Shown: positions 8,218 to 16,580 of the stretch, piece after piece
Numbering within the stretch: the first letter of the stretch is position 1
Layout of the letters: every line of letters begins with the position of its first letter
Origin: Guptibacillus hwajinpoensis
Lineage (GTDB): Bacteria; Bacillota; Bacilli; Bacillales; Bacillaceae_J
Direction: 5' to 3'
NCBI GenBank assembly: GCA_016841285.1
Contig: JAENZK010000005.1
Span: 1-33,718, forward strand
DNA: 33,718 bases
The notes under the pieces: model-generated
Told to the model about the DNA's origin: nothing
Seen by the model: only the letters and a program-made list of their open reading frames with translations
Database searches by the model: none
Position numbers and translations under genes: made by a program

Positions 8218-11200
8218 TTTTTACCATTTATTGTTTTATCCTGCTTTTGCAACTTTTTGAGGTATCTTTTCTCTTTCAAACCTGCCAGCACCATATAAAG
8301 TGACGGCACCAGTACAAGGGTTAGAATCGTTGAAAAAATCAAGCCCGAAATGATTGTCATCGCCATCGGTGAAAATAATGGGTCTCTTGAAATCGCTAGT
8401 GGTGACAGACCTGCTACTGCGGTTGCCGATGTCAGCAAAATCGGACGAAAACGAGCTTCCCCGGCACTGATAACCGCTTCTTTCAATCCAACACCTTTCC
8501 GGCGTGCTTCTTCAATGAATTCAATTAGTACGATCCCATTCCTTACCACAATACCCGATAAAGATATAGCACCCATCATCGTCATGAAGCCAAGTGGAGT
8601 TTGTGTAATAAACAGGCCAATTAAACTTCCCGCAAATGCCAAGTAAACTGTACTCATCACTAAGAGTGGCAACGACAAGGAATAGAACTGCATTGCAATT
8701 AAAATAATGATGATAAATAAAACGGCAACAGAAAGTTTCCCCATATCAATGAAAATATCAGTTTGTTCAGAGGTCTCCCCACCAATTTTCCAGCTATAGC
8801 CATCCGGTAACTTCATATTTTCCAAGTGAGGCCTTAATTCTTTAATGACCTCTGTTGCTGTCCGGTCTCGAATCTCACTTGTTATCGTCACAACACGAGC
8901 CATATCCTTATGGGCAATTGCTCGAGCAGCAAAGGTTGGTTTAATCTCAACCAATTCAGATAAAGGAATCTGTTGACCTGTTAAATTGGGTACCGATAAT
9001 TTTTCAAAAATAGCAAGAGGGTCATCCTCCCCATTATTTGCATAGAGTTGCATGTCGACAAGATCTTTTCCATCATCATATTTAGAAATCGTGATCCCTT
9101 CTCCAACAAGACGAAGTGTTTTTGATAGATCATTATAGCTAACTAACTTCTGATCCATCAATTCCTTATTCACATTAAAATCAAGCGCATATCGATCAAT
9201 CCCAAAATTATCATTTATATTATGCGTTCCTTGAAGTACTGCAATTTGCTCTTTTATTTGCTGCGATATTTTCCTAAGTTCGTCAATGTTGTCACCATAT
9301 ACTTCGATTTCGATTGGCTTTCCAACCGGTGGTCCAGTTACAAGAATCTTAGGTGTGATCAGAACACCCGGAAATTGTTTTTTAAATGCTTCTGACCATT
9401 CCTGCTCAATTTCTATAGGCAGCTTTTTATCTTTATCGAGAATGACGACAAGTTGACCTACCTCAATCCCCTCACCGGCTCCTGTATCTCCTAAAAACAT
9501 TTTAGGAGCACTTCCACCAGCATAGGAAGACACGGTTTTAACCTCATCTCTACTTAGTAAATATTCCGTAACATTATGAACAACCTCATTTGTCGCGTTA
9601 ATGTTTTGACCTGTCGGCACCCTAATATCAACGAGCAGTTCAGGGCGGTCATCAACCGGAAAGAGATCAATCGGGATAAATGGAATTAATACATAGGCAA
9701 AGGTACCAATTAATACACCGATGATACTTGCTTGTTTCGGACAGTTAAGAATTTTCGGCATTAAACGCTTCGAATACCAATTCGTCAGAGAAGATAATTG
9801 TTTTCCTAATAAACCAGCATATCGTTTTTCTTTTTGTGTTTTATTGATTTGAAGATTCCTAGATTCGCGCCAGCGCCGATAAATTGGAACGATCGTTAAT
9901 GACATCACCATCGATGCCAGCATCGTCATGGAAATGATGGTTGGAACAGGCTTGATGAAAAAGCCAACATTTCCTTTTAAGAATAATAATGGAGCAAACG
10001 AAGCAATCGTTGCTAAAGTGGCTGTGATGATTGAAATAGAAACCTCTTTAGCCCCGTTTACGGCTGCTTTTTCCGGATTTTCCCCGAGCGCCCGAAGTCT
10101 CCGTTCAATATTATCGTTTACCACAACGGCATCATCTACTAAAATACCAAGAACAATGATTAGACCAACAAGTGACATTTGATTTAGAGTAATGTCTAAA
10201 GTTGGTAAAAACATCAATCCTAATGCTAGTGAAATCGGGATGGCAAGGGCAACTACAATAGAGGAAGATAAATTCAATCCTAGTGTACAGACAAATAGGA
10301 CTGCAGCAATCGCAATTAACATCTCCCTACCGAGTTCACCGAATAGTTCTTTTACTCTTTCATTCTGTGAAAATAGGGGATGGATCTCAGCCCATTCTGG
10401 TAAATCCTTCGATAGTCGATCGATAAGTGGATCTATTTCCTTTTGTATTGAAGGTACGTCACTGCCGACCTCACCGTTGATATTAATGGAGATCGCTGGA
10501 ACTCCATTATGATAGGCATAATACTCTGCCTTTTCTGTTGTTAATTCGACTTTTCCAATATCACGAAGATAGACTGGAAAGCCTTGAGGAGTTCTTGTTA
10601 TAATAACATTTTCAAGATTTTCTACTGGATATAATTCCGGAAGCTTTAATTGATAGGTGCGTTCATCTATATCCAGATTGCCTAATGGAATTTTCTCGTT
10701 TTCTTGTTTGATTGCTTGTAATACTTGTGTCCATGACAAATGGTACGCTGATAACTTTTCAAGATCAATTTCCATACGTACTTCTTTATCCGGAAGACCT
10801 TGAATCTGCACCTCGGCCACATTTGGTATAGCCCTCAGTTGCTGCTTCCAATCCTCCACTTCTTCCCGCAAACTATAAAGATCTTTTATAGTGGGGGCCG
10901 TTATATTGAAGGATTGAATAAAGGATCTATTTAAATCATCGTTGATGACTGGAAGAATCGCTTCATCAGGAAGGTCTTTTTCAGCATCCTTCACCTTTTT
11001 ACGCAGCTCATCCCATTTCTGCTTTGGGTCGACGTCGGCATTTGCTTCAATAACAATGACTGAACGTCCTAGTGATGACGTCGATGCTATCGATTTTAGA
11101 TCTTCAATTTCATTTATTTTTTCCTCAAGAATATTAGTAACATTTTGCTCTACCTTTTCCGGAGAAGCTCCTGGATAAATTGTTGTTACAGTAGCAACGT

Positions 11201-11321
11201 TCACTATGATATCCGGCATTTCTTGTTTTGGTAACTGAAAGAAACTAAAAACACCAATAATAACGACCATTGCAAAAAATAACAATGTGATTTTTTGCTT
11301 CTTAATCATATAGCTTATCAT
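8214..11321 (-). CDS. RND-family efflux transporter (AcrB/HAE1-like)
   Basis: This 1035-residue membrane transporter should export hydrophobic or amphiphilic compounds using the proton gradient. It has the RND plan of one N-terminal membrane helix, a large extracytoplasmic loop (about residues 35-330), a bundle of helices, a second loop (about 560-850) and a final bundle. The opening KQEMPDI, YPGASPEKVE and the proton-relay acid pair in GILVDDAVVVNDNIERR (about residues 390-407) are diagnostic. Its ATG overlaps the stop of the adaptor gene by 4 nt (ATGA), so the two are coupled. It resembles SwrC-type pumps of Bacillus in class, but the substrate cannot be inferred. A cognate outer-membrane channel is not expected in a Gram-positive. 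Confidence 0.95.
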   Translation of the reverse strand: MISYMIKKQKITLLFFAMVVIIGVFSFFQLPKQEMPDIIVNVATVTTIYPGASPEKVEQNVTNILEEKINEIEDLKSIASTSSLGRSVIVIEANADVDPKQKWDELRKKVKDAEKDLPDEAILPVINDDLNRSFIQSFNITAPTIKDLYSLREEVEDWKQQLRAIPNVAEVQIQGLPDKEVRMEIDLEKLSAYHLSWTQVLQAIKQENEKIPLGNLDIDERTYQLKLPELYPVENLENVIITRTPQGFPVYLRDIGKVELTTEKAEYYAYHNGVPAISININGEVGSDVPSIQKEIDPLIDRLSKDLPEWAEIHPLFSQNERVKELFGELGREMLIAIAAVLFVCTLGLNLSSSIVVALAIPISLALGLMFLPTLDITLNQMSLVGLIIVLGILVDDAVVVNDNIERRLRALGENPEKAAVNGAKEVSISIITATLATIASFAPLLFLKGNVGFFIKPVPTIISMTMLASMVMSLTIVPIYRRWRESRNLQINKTQKEKRYAGLLGKQLSSLTNWYSKRLMPKILNCPKQASIIGVLIGTFAYVLIPFIPIDLFPVDDRPELLVDIRVPTGQNINATNEVVHNVTEYLLSRDEVKTVSSYAGGSAPKMFLGDTGAGEGIEVGQLVVILDKDKKLPIEIEQEWSEAFKKQFPGVLITPKILVTGPPVGKPIEIEVYGDNIDELRKISQQIKEQIAVLQGTHNINDNFGIDRYALDFNVNKELMDQKLVSYNDLSKTLRLVGEGITISKYDDGKDLVDMQLYANNGEDDPLAIFEKLSVPNLTGQQIPLSELVEIKPTFAARAIAHKDMARVVTITSEIRDRTATEVIKELRPHLENMKLPDGYSWKIGGETSEQTDIFIDMGKLSVAVLFIIIILIAMQFYSLSLPLLVMSTVYLAFAGSLIGLFITQTPLGFMTMMGAISLSGIVVRNGIVLIEFIEEARRKGVGLKEAVISAGEARFRPILLTSATAVAGLSPLAISRDPLFSPMAMTIISGLIFSTILTLVLVPSLYMVLAGLKEKRYLKKLQKQDKTINGKN

Positions 11322-12604
11322 TGCTTTTTCGTCCCTTCGTTCTGCCGGGCAGTAACTTGGTCCCCATCAAACAAACGATCTGCACCCTTCGTAATCACTT
11401 GGTCCATATCCGTAAGACCTGAAGTAATTTCTAGCTTATTTTCAAAGAGCTTCCCTACAGTTACTTCTGTTTTCACTGCTTTCCCATCCTCATAGAGGAA
11501 TACATAAGGCTTGTTATCAGTCCCTGTACTTATAACTGCTTCTACAGGTACAAATAGTCCAAGTTGTTCCTTAAGCTTTGCTTCAGCTTTTACAATCTGA
11601 CCCGGGAACCACTTATGGTCTTGATTTGGAATTTCCACCTCTACACTGATTGTTCCGGTATTTTGGTTAGTCGATGGAAAAACATTTATAACCTTCCCTT
11701 GTTTTTTCTCCCCATAAAGGTCGACTGTCACTTCTTTCCCTTTTTCCCAGTCTGGAATTTGATAATCAGGTACGGGCAGTAGCACCTTCAATGGATCAAT
11801 TTGAGAGAGCTTATATACAGGGGTTCCTGGTCCAACTAATTGTCCAATAGATGCTAGTTTTGCTGTAATCACACCAGAAAACGGTGCTTTTAACGACGTT
11901 TTTGATAGCGCTAATTGAGCTTGTTCTTTCGAAACTTGTGCATTAAGAAGACCCGCTTGTGCTTGGTTTACGCCTGCCTTTATTTGCTTTTCTTTTTCCG
12001 GACGAACTCCTTCTTCCATTAGTGAGTATGCTAGTTTAGCACTTTCATAGCTGTTCCCAGCATTTATGTAGTTTAATTTTGCTCCTTCAAGTGTCTGTGA
12101 AGAAATAGCACCCGCTTCAAAAAGCTTTTTCATCCGTTCATAATCAGCGGTGGCATTTTTATAAGCCTCTTCAGCACTATCAACATTGAGCTTTGCCTGT
12201 GTTCTTTCTTGCGTGCGGGCTCCATTTGCGGCCTCTTCTAGATTCGCTTGTGCTGCTGATAAACTGGCATTTGAAGACTGAATGGCCGCTTTTGCTTTTT
12301 CAAGCTGGAGTTCATAATCCCGCCCGTCCATGTTGGCCAAAACATCTCCCAGGTTTACATATTGGCCTTCCGCATATTGAAGAGATTGAATGCTTCCACC
12401 AATCTCAAATGAAATTAAGGCTTCTTCCTTCGCTAGAAGTGTGCCAGATAGCCTTGAATACTCCACCCCTTTTTCTTTTTTCACAGCTTCTACCATGACA
12501 ACTTTACTATCTTCCTTCGTCATGGCTGGTTCTGCATTACAGCCTACTAATAACAATAATGACAAGCCGATTGCTATATAACCATTTGTCTTTTTTGAAA
12601 CCAT
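11318..12604 (-). CDS. RND adaptor lipoprotein (HlyD/MFP family)
   Basis: The 428-residue protein is the accessory adaptor for the downstream RND pump. It starts with a lipoprotein signal (MVSKKTNGYIAIGLSLLLLVGC, lipobox LVGC with Cys22), so it should be tethered to the outer face of the membrane. GGSIQSLQYAEGQYVNLGDVLANMDGRDYE (about residues 68-97) is the first half of the lipoyl-like domain. A long coiled-coil hairpin rich in Ala/Glu/Lys follows (about 95-235), then the second lipoyl half (LKAPFSGVITAKLASIGQLVGPG) and beta-barrel domains. The gene is transcribed divergently from a tetR gene, across an intergenic region containing GTTGC/GCAAC dyads. Confidence 0.93.
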   Translation of the reverse strand: MVSKKTNGYIAIGLSLLLLVGCNAEPAMTKEDSKVVMVEAVKKEKGVEYSRLSGTLLAKEEALISFEIGGSIQSLQYAEGQYVNLGDVLANMDGRDYELQLEKAKAAIQSSNASLSAAQANLEEAANGARTQERTQAKLNVDSAEEAYKNATADYERMKKLFEAGAISSQTLEGAKLNYINAGNSYESAKLAYSLMEEGVRPEKEKQIKAGVNQAQAGLLNAQVSKEQAQLALSKTSLKAPFSGVITAKLASIGQLVGPGTPVYKLSQIDPLKVLLPVPDYQIPDWEKGKEVTVDLYGEKKQGKVINVFPSTNQNTGTISVEVEIPNQDHKWFPGQIVKAEAKLKEQLGLFVPVEAVISTGTDNKPYVFLYEDGKAVKTEVTVGKLFENKLEITSGLTDMDQVITKGADRLFDGDQVTARQNEGTKKQ

Positions 12605-12629
12605 AATTTTCCTACCCCCATTACAACCA

Positions 12630-12712
12630 GTTGCTTATGCAACACACTGTATTTATAATTTATAAATAAATGAATGTCTCCTGCAACCAACAATATAAAT
12701 TATACTGTTGCA
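12630..12712. promoter_or_regulatory. Divergent control region with GTTGC/GCAAC dyads, likely TetR operator
   Basis: GTTGC-TTAT-GCAAC at 12630-12643 is a perfect short palindrome 26 nt upstream of the adaptor start. The same half-sites recur at 12682-12687 (TGCAAC) and 12707-12712 (GTTGCA), with a longer spacer holding a TATAAT-like box for the minus strand. An AT-rich near-palindrome (TTTATAATTTATAAA) lies between. The dyads are reasonable binding sites for the adjacent TetR repressor; this is inferred from position and symmetry. Confidence 0.55.
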
Positions 12713-12763
12713 AAAACAACAAAAATTGGAAATGTGTTGTATATTTTTTTAGGTGGTGCCCAA

Positions 12764-13378
12764 ATGATGGCTGAATTTATTGATCCTAGGATTAAGAGAA
12801 CTAAAGAGCTGATTAGTAATTCCTTTTTATTACTGATCGACGAAAAGGGATTTGACGCAATTTCCGTTCAAGATATTACGAAAAAATCCGAGATTAACCG
12901 TGCAACCTTTTATCGTCACTACAAGGATAAGTACGACCTATTGGAGAAAATTATTGATGAAAGATTGGAAGTTTTCTTAAAAAGTATTAATCCAAAATCG
13001 TTTCACAGTATTTCCTATCAATATAATGAGGAGGAACCTCATCCGATCTTTATGGCTTTATTCCAACATGTGATGGAGCACATTGACTTTTATAAAGTAA
13101 TGCTCGGCAGCAATGGTATTAATGAATTTAGGGTAAGGATGCTAAATGTCATAATGGATACGTTCTATAATCAATTTTTAGAGATTTTTCAAAAGAGAGA
13201 GGTGAAAATTCCGGAGGATATTTTATTGAATTATATTATTTCAGCTTATTTAGGCGTGATTACCTTTTGGGTCGAAAATGGAATGAAATATTCCCCAAAA
13301 TTTATGGCTATACAATTAACAAAACTCTCATTATTCGGCCCATTACGTTCGGCTGGATTTTCAGATTTTCAGAGGTAG
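12764..13378 (+). CDS. TetR/AcrR-family transcriptional regulator
   Basis: A 204-residue one-component regulator, probably repressing the divergent RND operon. The N-terminal helix-turn-helix is clear: RTKELISNSFLLLIDEKGFDAISVQDITKKSEINRATFYRHYKDKYDLLEKI (about residues 9-60), with the family hallmark ATFYRHYKDK. The C-terminal ligand domain contains FMALFQHVMEHIDFYKVMLG and the conserved YLGVITFWVENGMKYSP near the end, typical of the TetR subgroup with C-terminal domains like those of dha regulators. The track starts at 12674, but ATG 12764 is preferred. AGGTGG lies 7 nt before it, and the extra 30 residues would cover the operator and promoter region. Confidence 0.9.
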   Translation: MMAEFIDPRIKRTKELISNSFLLLIDEKGFDAISVQDITKKSEINRATFYRHYKDKYDLLEKIIDERLEVFLKSINPKSFHSISYQYNEEEPHPIFMALFQHVMEHIDFYKVMLGSNGINEFRVRMLNVIMDTFYNQFLEIFQKREVKIPEDILLNYIISAYLGVITFWVENGMKYSPKFMAIQLTKLSLFGPLRSAGFSDFQR

Positions 13379-13394
13379 TTTTTAGGTATAAAAA

Positions 13395-13430
13395 TAGCGG
13401 CCCCAATGTGGCAGGGAGCCGCTAGTTGTT
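13395..13430 (+). terminator. Likely terminator of the tetR gene
   Basis: TAGCGGC pairs with GCCGCTA across a 16-nt loop, followed by GTTGTTCTT. It starts 17 nt after the tetR stop codon. The T-tract is imperfect. Confidence 0.55.
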
Positions 13431-13435
13431 CTTAA

Positions 13436-13621
13436 TCAAATGCCTTGGCGTATTTGCGCCCAGATTTTTTAGGCCCACACGATGTGGGTCACAAAGACGT
13501 TGCCACAGGATGTGGCGTTCTTAGTCTTTGATCTTATGCTCGAAAAACTACCATTGAAAATCTGTGGCATCCGCCGGAGGCTGTAAATTTATTCAGCAGT
13601 GAACTTCTGCTGAATAAATTT
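13436..13621. repeat. Structured intergenic repeat, long copy, ending in the map terminator stem
   Basis: The segment opens TCAAATGCCTTGGCGTATTT and closes near CCGGAGGCTGTAAATTTATTC. Inside are CCCACA-CGA-TGTGGG (13474-13488), CAAAGAC/GTCTTTG (13492-13530) enclosing GCCACA-GGA-TGTGGC, and finally a perfect 15-bp stem AAATTTATTCAGCAG / CTGCTGAATAAATTT with a 7-nt loop. The last stem includes the map stop codon and probably terminates map on the minus strand. A shortened copy of the two ends occurs at 14474-14532. I recall similar multi-copy elements between Bacillaceae genes, but cannot verify this here. Confidence 0.65.
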
Positions 13622-14375
13622 AAATATTATCTTGGTCTGTTAAGATGATCGGACCATCTTTTGTAATGGCAAGGGTGTGCTCATATTGAGCAGAAAGCTT
13701 TCCATCAATTGTACGAGCTGTCCATTTATTATCGTCCATTGTACTTTTCCATTCACCAACGTTAACCATTGGTTCGATTGTAATTACCATACCTTCTTTA
13801 AGCCTTGTTCCTTTTCCGGGTTGACCGTAGTGAAGAACCATCGGTTCCTCGTGGATTGTAGGACCAATTCCATGTCCTGTAAATTCACGAACAACCGAAA
13901 AGCCTTCTCCTTCAACAAATGTTTGAATGGCATGGCCGATATCTCCTACCCGATTTCCAACCACTGCTTGTTCAATTCCAAGGTAAAGGGCTTTTTTAGT
14001 TACATCAAGCAATTTTGTTGTTTCTTCCGTTGCCTCACCCACTTGGTATGTCCAAGCCGAATCCGCAAGTCCGCCATTTAAGTTCACAACCATATCAATT
14101 GTTACAATATCCCCATCTTTTAACGGCTCATTTCTCGGAAAGCCGTGGCAAATTTCATCATTGACTGATGCGCAAGTTGCAAATTGATAGCCTTGATATC
14201 CCTTCTGTTCCGGCGTAGCACCGTGCTTTTCAAGAAACTCCTCAACAAAACTATCTATTTCACTCGTCGTAACGCCTGGTTTAATCATTTTAGCAATTTC
14301 ACAGTGGACTTTTGCCAATAATTTTCCGGCTTCATGCATTAATTCAATTTCCCTTTGTGATTTTAATGTAATCAT
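13620..14375 (-). CDS. map: Type I methionine aminopeptidase
   Basis: This 251-residue cytoplasmic enzyme removes the initiator methionine from new proteins. The dinuclear metal ligands are all visible: Asp in DIVTIDMVVNLNGG (about residue 94), Asp in LADSAWTY (about 105), His in REFTGHGIG (about 168), Glu in VITIEPMV (about 201) and Glu in SAQYEHT (about 232). The substrate-binding His is in EICHGFPRN. Length and absence of an N-terminal zinc extension fit type Ia, close to B. subtilis MapB (YflG) rather than the ribosomal-operon copy, as no ribosomal genes are near. It is a monocistronic gene. Confidence 0.95.
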   Translation of the reverse strand: MITLKSQREIELMHEAGKLLAKVHCEIAKMIKPGVTTSEIDSFVEEFLEKHGATPEQKGYQGYQFATCASVNDEICHGFPRNEPLKDGDIVTIDMVVNLNGGLADSAWTYQVGEATEETTKLLDVTKKALYLGIEQAVVGNRVGDIGHAIQTFVEGEGFSVVREFTGHGIGPTIHEEPMVLHYGQPGKGTRLKEGMVITIEPMVNVGEWKSTMDDNKWTARTIDGKLSAQYEHTLAITKDGPIILTDQDNI

Positions 14376-14473
14376 TGTATTCCTCTTTTCAATAAAAATT
14401 ATTTCTAATATAACTATTTTAATCTAAAAATCCTTTGTAATCCATAATATGCAATTTTCAGGAGGGAATCGAC

Positions 14474-14532
14474 TCAAATGTGCCTTGCGTATTTTCTCCC
14501 AGACTTTTTTTGATCCCGAGGATTCAAATTTA
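14474..14532. repeat. Short copy of the 13436-13621 intergenic repeat
   Basis: TCAAATGTGCCTTGCGTATT followed by TCTCCCAGACTTTTTTT parallels the start of the longer element. GAGGATTCAAATTTATTC parallels its end (GAGGCTGTAAATTTATTC). The central hairpins are missing. Like the long copy, it abuts the 3' end of a minus-strand gene, here the rhodanese gene. Confidence 0.65.
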
Positions 14533-14967
14533 TTCTTGGACTACTTCCCCTGTCCACTCATTCATGCCACCGGTCATATTATAAATTTTCTTCATTCCAT
14601 TTTGCACTAAAATTTCACTTGCTTGAGTAGAACGATTTCCGGAACGACATACAATTAAGTATTGCTCATCAACTGAAAATTCCTTTAAACGCGAATCAAT
14701 TTCCTGTAGCGGTATTAATTTTGCACCAGGAATATGGCCCTCCGCGAATTCCTCAGGAGTACGTACATCCACAACAGCTATTCCTTGTTCTATGAGCTTC
14801 AAAGCTTCATTTACGTCAACGTTAGTAAATGTGTCTGCATCAACACTTTCAATATTTTGGGAAGGCTGAGATGATGTTTTGGTTTCAGTTTGATTATTTC
14901 CTGCTCCGGAACAACCAGCTGTTGTGATTGCAGCTGCCAAAACAAAAATAGTTAGTATTTTCTTCAT
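14530..14967 (-). CDS. Rhodanese-domain lipoprotein
   Basis: The 145-residue product starts with a lipoprotein signal (MKKILTIFVLAAAITTAGC, lipobox TAGC, Cys19) and a short Gln/Ser/Thr-rich linker. A single rhodanese domain follows from about residue 50. Its motifs are VNEALKLIEQGIAVVDVRTPEEFAEGHIPGAKLIP and the active-site loop YLIVCRSGNRST, with the catalytic cysteine at about residue 107. It should therefore sit on the outer face of the membrane and could transfer sulfane sulfur or act in thiol redox chemistry; the substrate is unknown. It has its own leader and no obvious operon partner. Confidence 0.9.
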   Translation of the reverse strand: MKKILTIFVLAAAITTAGCSGAGNNQTETKTSSQPSQNIESVDADTFTNVDVNEALKLIEQGIAVVDVRTPEEFAEGHIPGAKLIPLQEIDSRLKEFSVDEQYLIVCRSGNRSTQASEILVQNGMKKIYNMTGGMNEWTGEVVQE

Positions 14968-15154
14968 AAAAAGGCTCCTTTGTTATAAATTAATAGTGAA
15001 TTGTTGTTTTATTTTCTTGTACAACTTCAATTTTACACGATTATAAGAATACGTATATAAGTATTTTTTCACAATAGTCTATTTCGATTTTCACTGTCGT
15101 TTTTTGATAAATTATGATAACATTTGACGTATTACCCATTAGGGAGTGATTGCT

Positions 15155-15424
15155 TTGACCCTCAATCTTGATGATGTAAAAAAGGCTTTTTTAGACTGTG
15201 AATTTCCTTTTTATAAAGGTTTGAAGACGGAAGGAACTAGGGCTGTATGTACTTTATATAGCATAAAATCTGACTATCATACCACCATAATGATGGAACT
15301 TTCAAGCTACGAAAAGCTAATTCATCAAATATCTATCGAACTTATTAAGTTTAGATCACAGGAATTATTAGAAAATCAAACTGCTCAGACGCAAGCAGAT
15401 ACGATTGCCTTTAGTTATGATTAA
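15155..15424 (+). CDS. Small hypothetical protein
   Basis: I do not recognise this 89-residue acidic, soluble protein. It has no signal peptide or membrane segment. It opens MTLNLDDVKKAFLDCEFPFYKGL, has a central strand-rich part with two cysteines (ALDCEF and AVCTLY regions), and ends with a helix and a polar Gln/Thr/Ala tail. The start is taken as TTG 15155, 8 nt after AGGGAG; the track's GTG 15146 overlaps that site by one base. It lies directly upstream of the thiT promoter and riboswitch but has a separate transcription signal on that side, so a thiamine link is not implied. Confidence 0.6.
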   Translation: MTLNLDDVKKAFLDCEFPFYKGLKTEGTRAVCTLYSIKSDYHTTIMMELSSYEKLIHQISIELIKFRSQELLENQTAQTQADTIAFSYD

Positions 15425-15430
15425 TAATGA

Positions 15431-15459
15431 TTTACAAAACTTGTCACTACTGATATAGT
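15431..15459 (+). promoter_or_regulatory. Sigma-A promoter of thiT
   Basis: TTTACA and TATAGT are separated by exactly 17 nt. The predicted start point falls just before the thi-box aptamer, as expected for a riboswitch-controlled leader. Confidence 0.75.
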
Positions 15460-15467
15460 GAAAAATA

Positions 15468-15556
15468 TAAGGGGAGCTGAGGGAACTTGGCTGAGAGGAT
15501 ACTAGCACGTATCGACCCGTTTAACCTGATCTGGGTAATGCCAGCGTAGGAATGAA
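15468..15556 (+). promoter_or_regulatory. TPP riboswitch (thi-box)
   Basis: The leader contains the conserved aptamer strings GGCTGAGAGGAT, GACCCGTTTAACCTGATCTG and GGTAATGCCAGCGTAGGAA in the right order and spacing. These form the P2-P3 (pyrimidine-sensing) and P4-P5 (pyrophosphate-sensing) arms of the thiamine pyrophosphate aptamer. A terminator follows about 40 nt downstream, so TPP binding most likely causes premature termination before thiT. Confidence 0.96.
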
Positions 15557-15597
15557 CATTGATTTTGAATGTTTTCACACTTTTTACGTTTTGGCTT

Positions 15598-15630
15598 GCT
15601 ACCCTATGGGTGGCTTTTTTTATTTTATTT
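15598..15630 (+). terminator. Riboswitch expression-platform terminator
   Basis: GCTACCC pairs with GGGTGGC (one T-G wobble) around a TAT loop and is followed by TTTTTTTATTTTATTTTT. It lies between the TPP aptamer and the thiT ribosome binding site (AAGGAGG), as expected for transcriptional control. Confidence 0.88.
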
Positions 15631-15656
15631 TTATCTTTTAAGGAGGCTTTTCACTT

Positions 15657-16250
15657 ATGAAAAGGAGTAAGACGCTATTTTTAGTCGAAGTCGCATTGTT
15701 TTCAGCGCTTGCTTTTGTTTTTGATTTATTAGCTAATATTTTTCAATTAAAAATTTGGGCTCAGGGTGGATCCATTTCCATTGCCATGGTTCCAGTTTTC
15801 TTAATTGCTTTCAGATGGGGAATCAAGGGCGGTATGCTATCAGGTCTATTGCTGGGCGGACTGCAGGTCGTATCTGGTCAAGCGTATATTGCCCACCCTG
15901 TTCAAGGTTTGCTTGATTATTTCGTTGCCTTTATCGTTCTTGGATTGGCTGGAGTGTTTATGAAACAAATCCAGCATGCCATTAATGAGCACTCAAAAAG
16001 TAAAGTGATAACCTATGTGATTGCTGGAACACTATTGGGAAGTGCTTTGCGGTACGCAGCCCATGTTGTAGCTGGAATCGTATTTTTCGGTGAGTATGCA
16101 CCCGCGGGTACTCCAGTAGCCATTTATTCACTATTATACAATGGTACCTATATGCTTCCTGCTTTTATTTTAAGTGCCATTTTTGTATCGTTGCTTATTA
16201 ACACCGCACCGAAGTATTTTAATGTAACAAGTGCAAAGTTAAATTATTAA
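15657..16250 (+). CDS. thiT: Thiamine ECF transporter S component ThiT
   Basis: ThiT (YuaJ in B. subtilis) is the thiamine-binding membrane subunit that works with the shared ECF energising module encoded elsewhere. The 197-residue protein has about six hydrophobic spans. Its thiamine-site motifs are visible: LKIWAQGGSISIAMVPVFLIAFRWG (about residues 31-55), GGLQVVSGQAYIAHPVQGLLDY (about 67-88), GSALRYAAHVVAGIVFFGEYAP (about 128-149) and SLLYNGTYMLPAF. The conserved Trp, Tyr, Asn and Glu of the pocket appear in these strings. The TPP riboswitch upstream confirms the substrate. AAGGAGG precedes the ATG. Confidence 0.96.
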   Translation: MKRSKTLFLVEVALFSALAFVFDLLANIFQLKIWAQGGSISIAMVPVFLIAFRWGIKGGMLSGLLLGGLQVVSGQAYIAHPVQGLLDYFVAFIVLGLAGVFMKQIQHAINEHSKSKVITYVIAGTLLGSALRYAAHVVAGIVFFGEYAPAGTPVAIYSLLYNGTYMLPAFILSAIFVSLLINTAPKYFNVTSAKLNY

Positions 16251-16272
16251 TTTAATTTATGGTTTGGAAATG

Positions 16273-16307
16273 GCCGTCCCTATTTGGGATGGCTGTTTTG
16301 TTTTTTC
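16273..16307 (+). terminator. Terminator of thiT
   Basis: GCCGTCCC pairs with GGGATGGC (one wobble) around TATTT, followed by TGTTTTGTTTTTT. It is 22 nt after the thiT stop codon and marks the start of the gene-free repeat region. Confidence 0.85.
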
Positions 16308-16367
16308 GGGACAAGTTGATTGATGTTTGACTGGTTTGGACTGAGTTTGGGGATATGCGTTGCGTTT

Positions 16368-16548
16368 GTGTCTGAAGTTCGGGTTGCTTCGGACTCGGTT
16401 GGTGGAAGTACTCACGGTTGTGTCTGAACCTTGGGGGGCTTCGGACTCGTTTGGTGAAAATACTGGCGATGGAGTCCGAACACGTGGTGTCTTCGGACAG
16501 CTTTGCTGAGTGTGCTGGCAATCGAGTCCGAACACGAGACGACGTTAC
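16368..16548. repeat. 52-bp palindromic tandem array, GTCCGAA/TTCGGAC type
   Basis: Units begin at 16368, 16420, 16472 and 16524, each exactly 52 bp apart. Three complete units contain GTC(T/C)GAA, 11 nt, TTCGGAC, that is a 7-bp dyad; unit four keeps only the left arm before the sequence changes. The 52-bp segment before 16368 looks like a further degenerate unit. The sequence between dyads is only partly conserved. Minus-strand ORFs of the track here (16252-16609) are read-through of the repeat and are not genes. Confidence 0.85.
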
Positions 16549-16580
16549 CCAGACAACAAGAGCAAGCTAAAGTTTTCCTA

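Noticed and set aside
9928-11178. Plus-strand ORFs inside the RND gene
   Set aside because: Antisense shadows; the minus-strand frame encodes a complete RND transporter.
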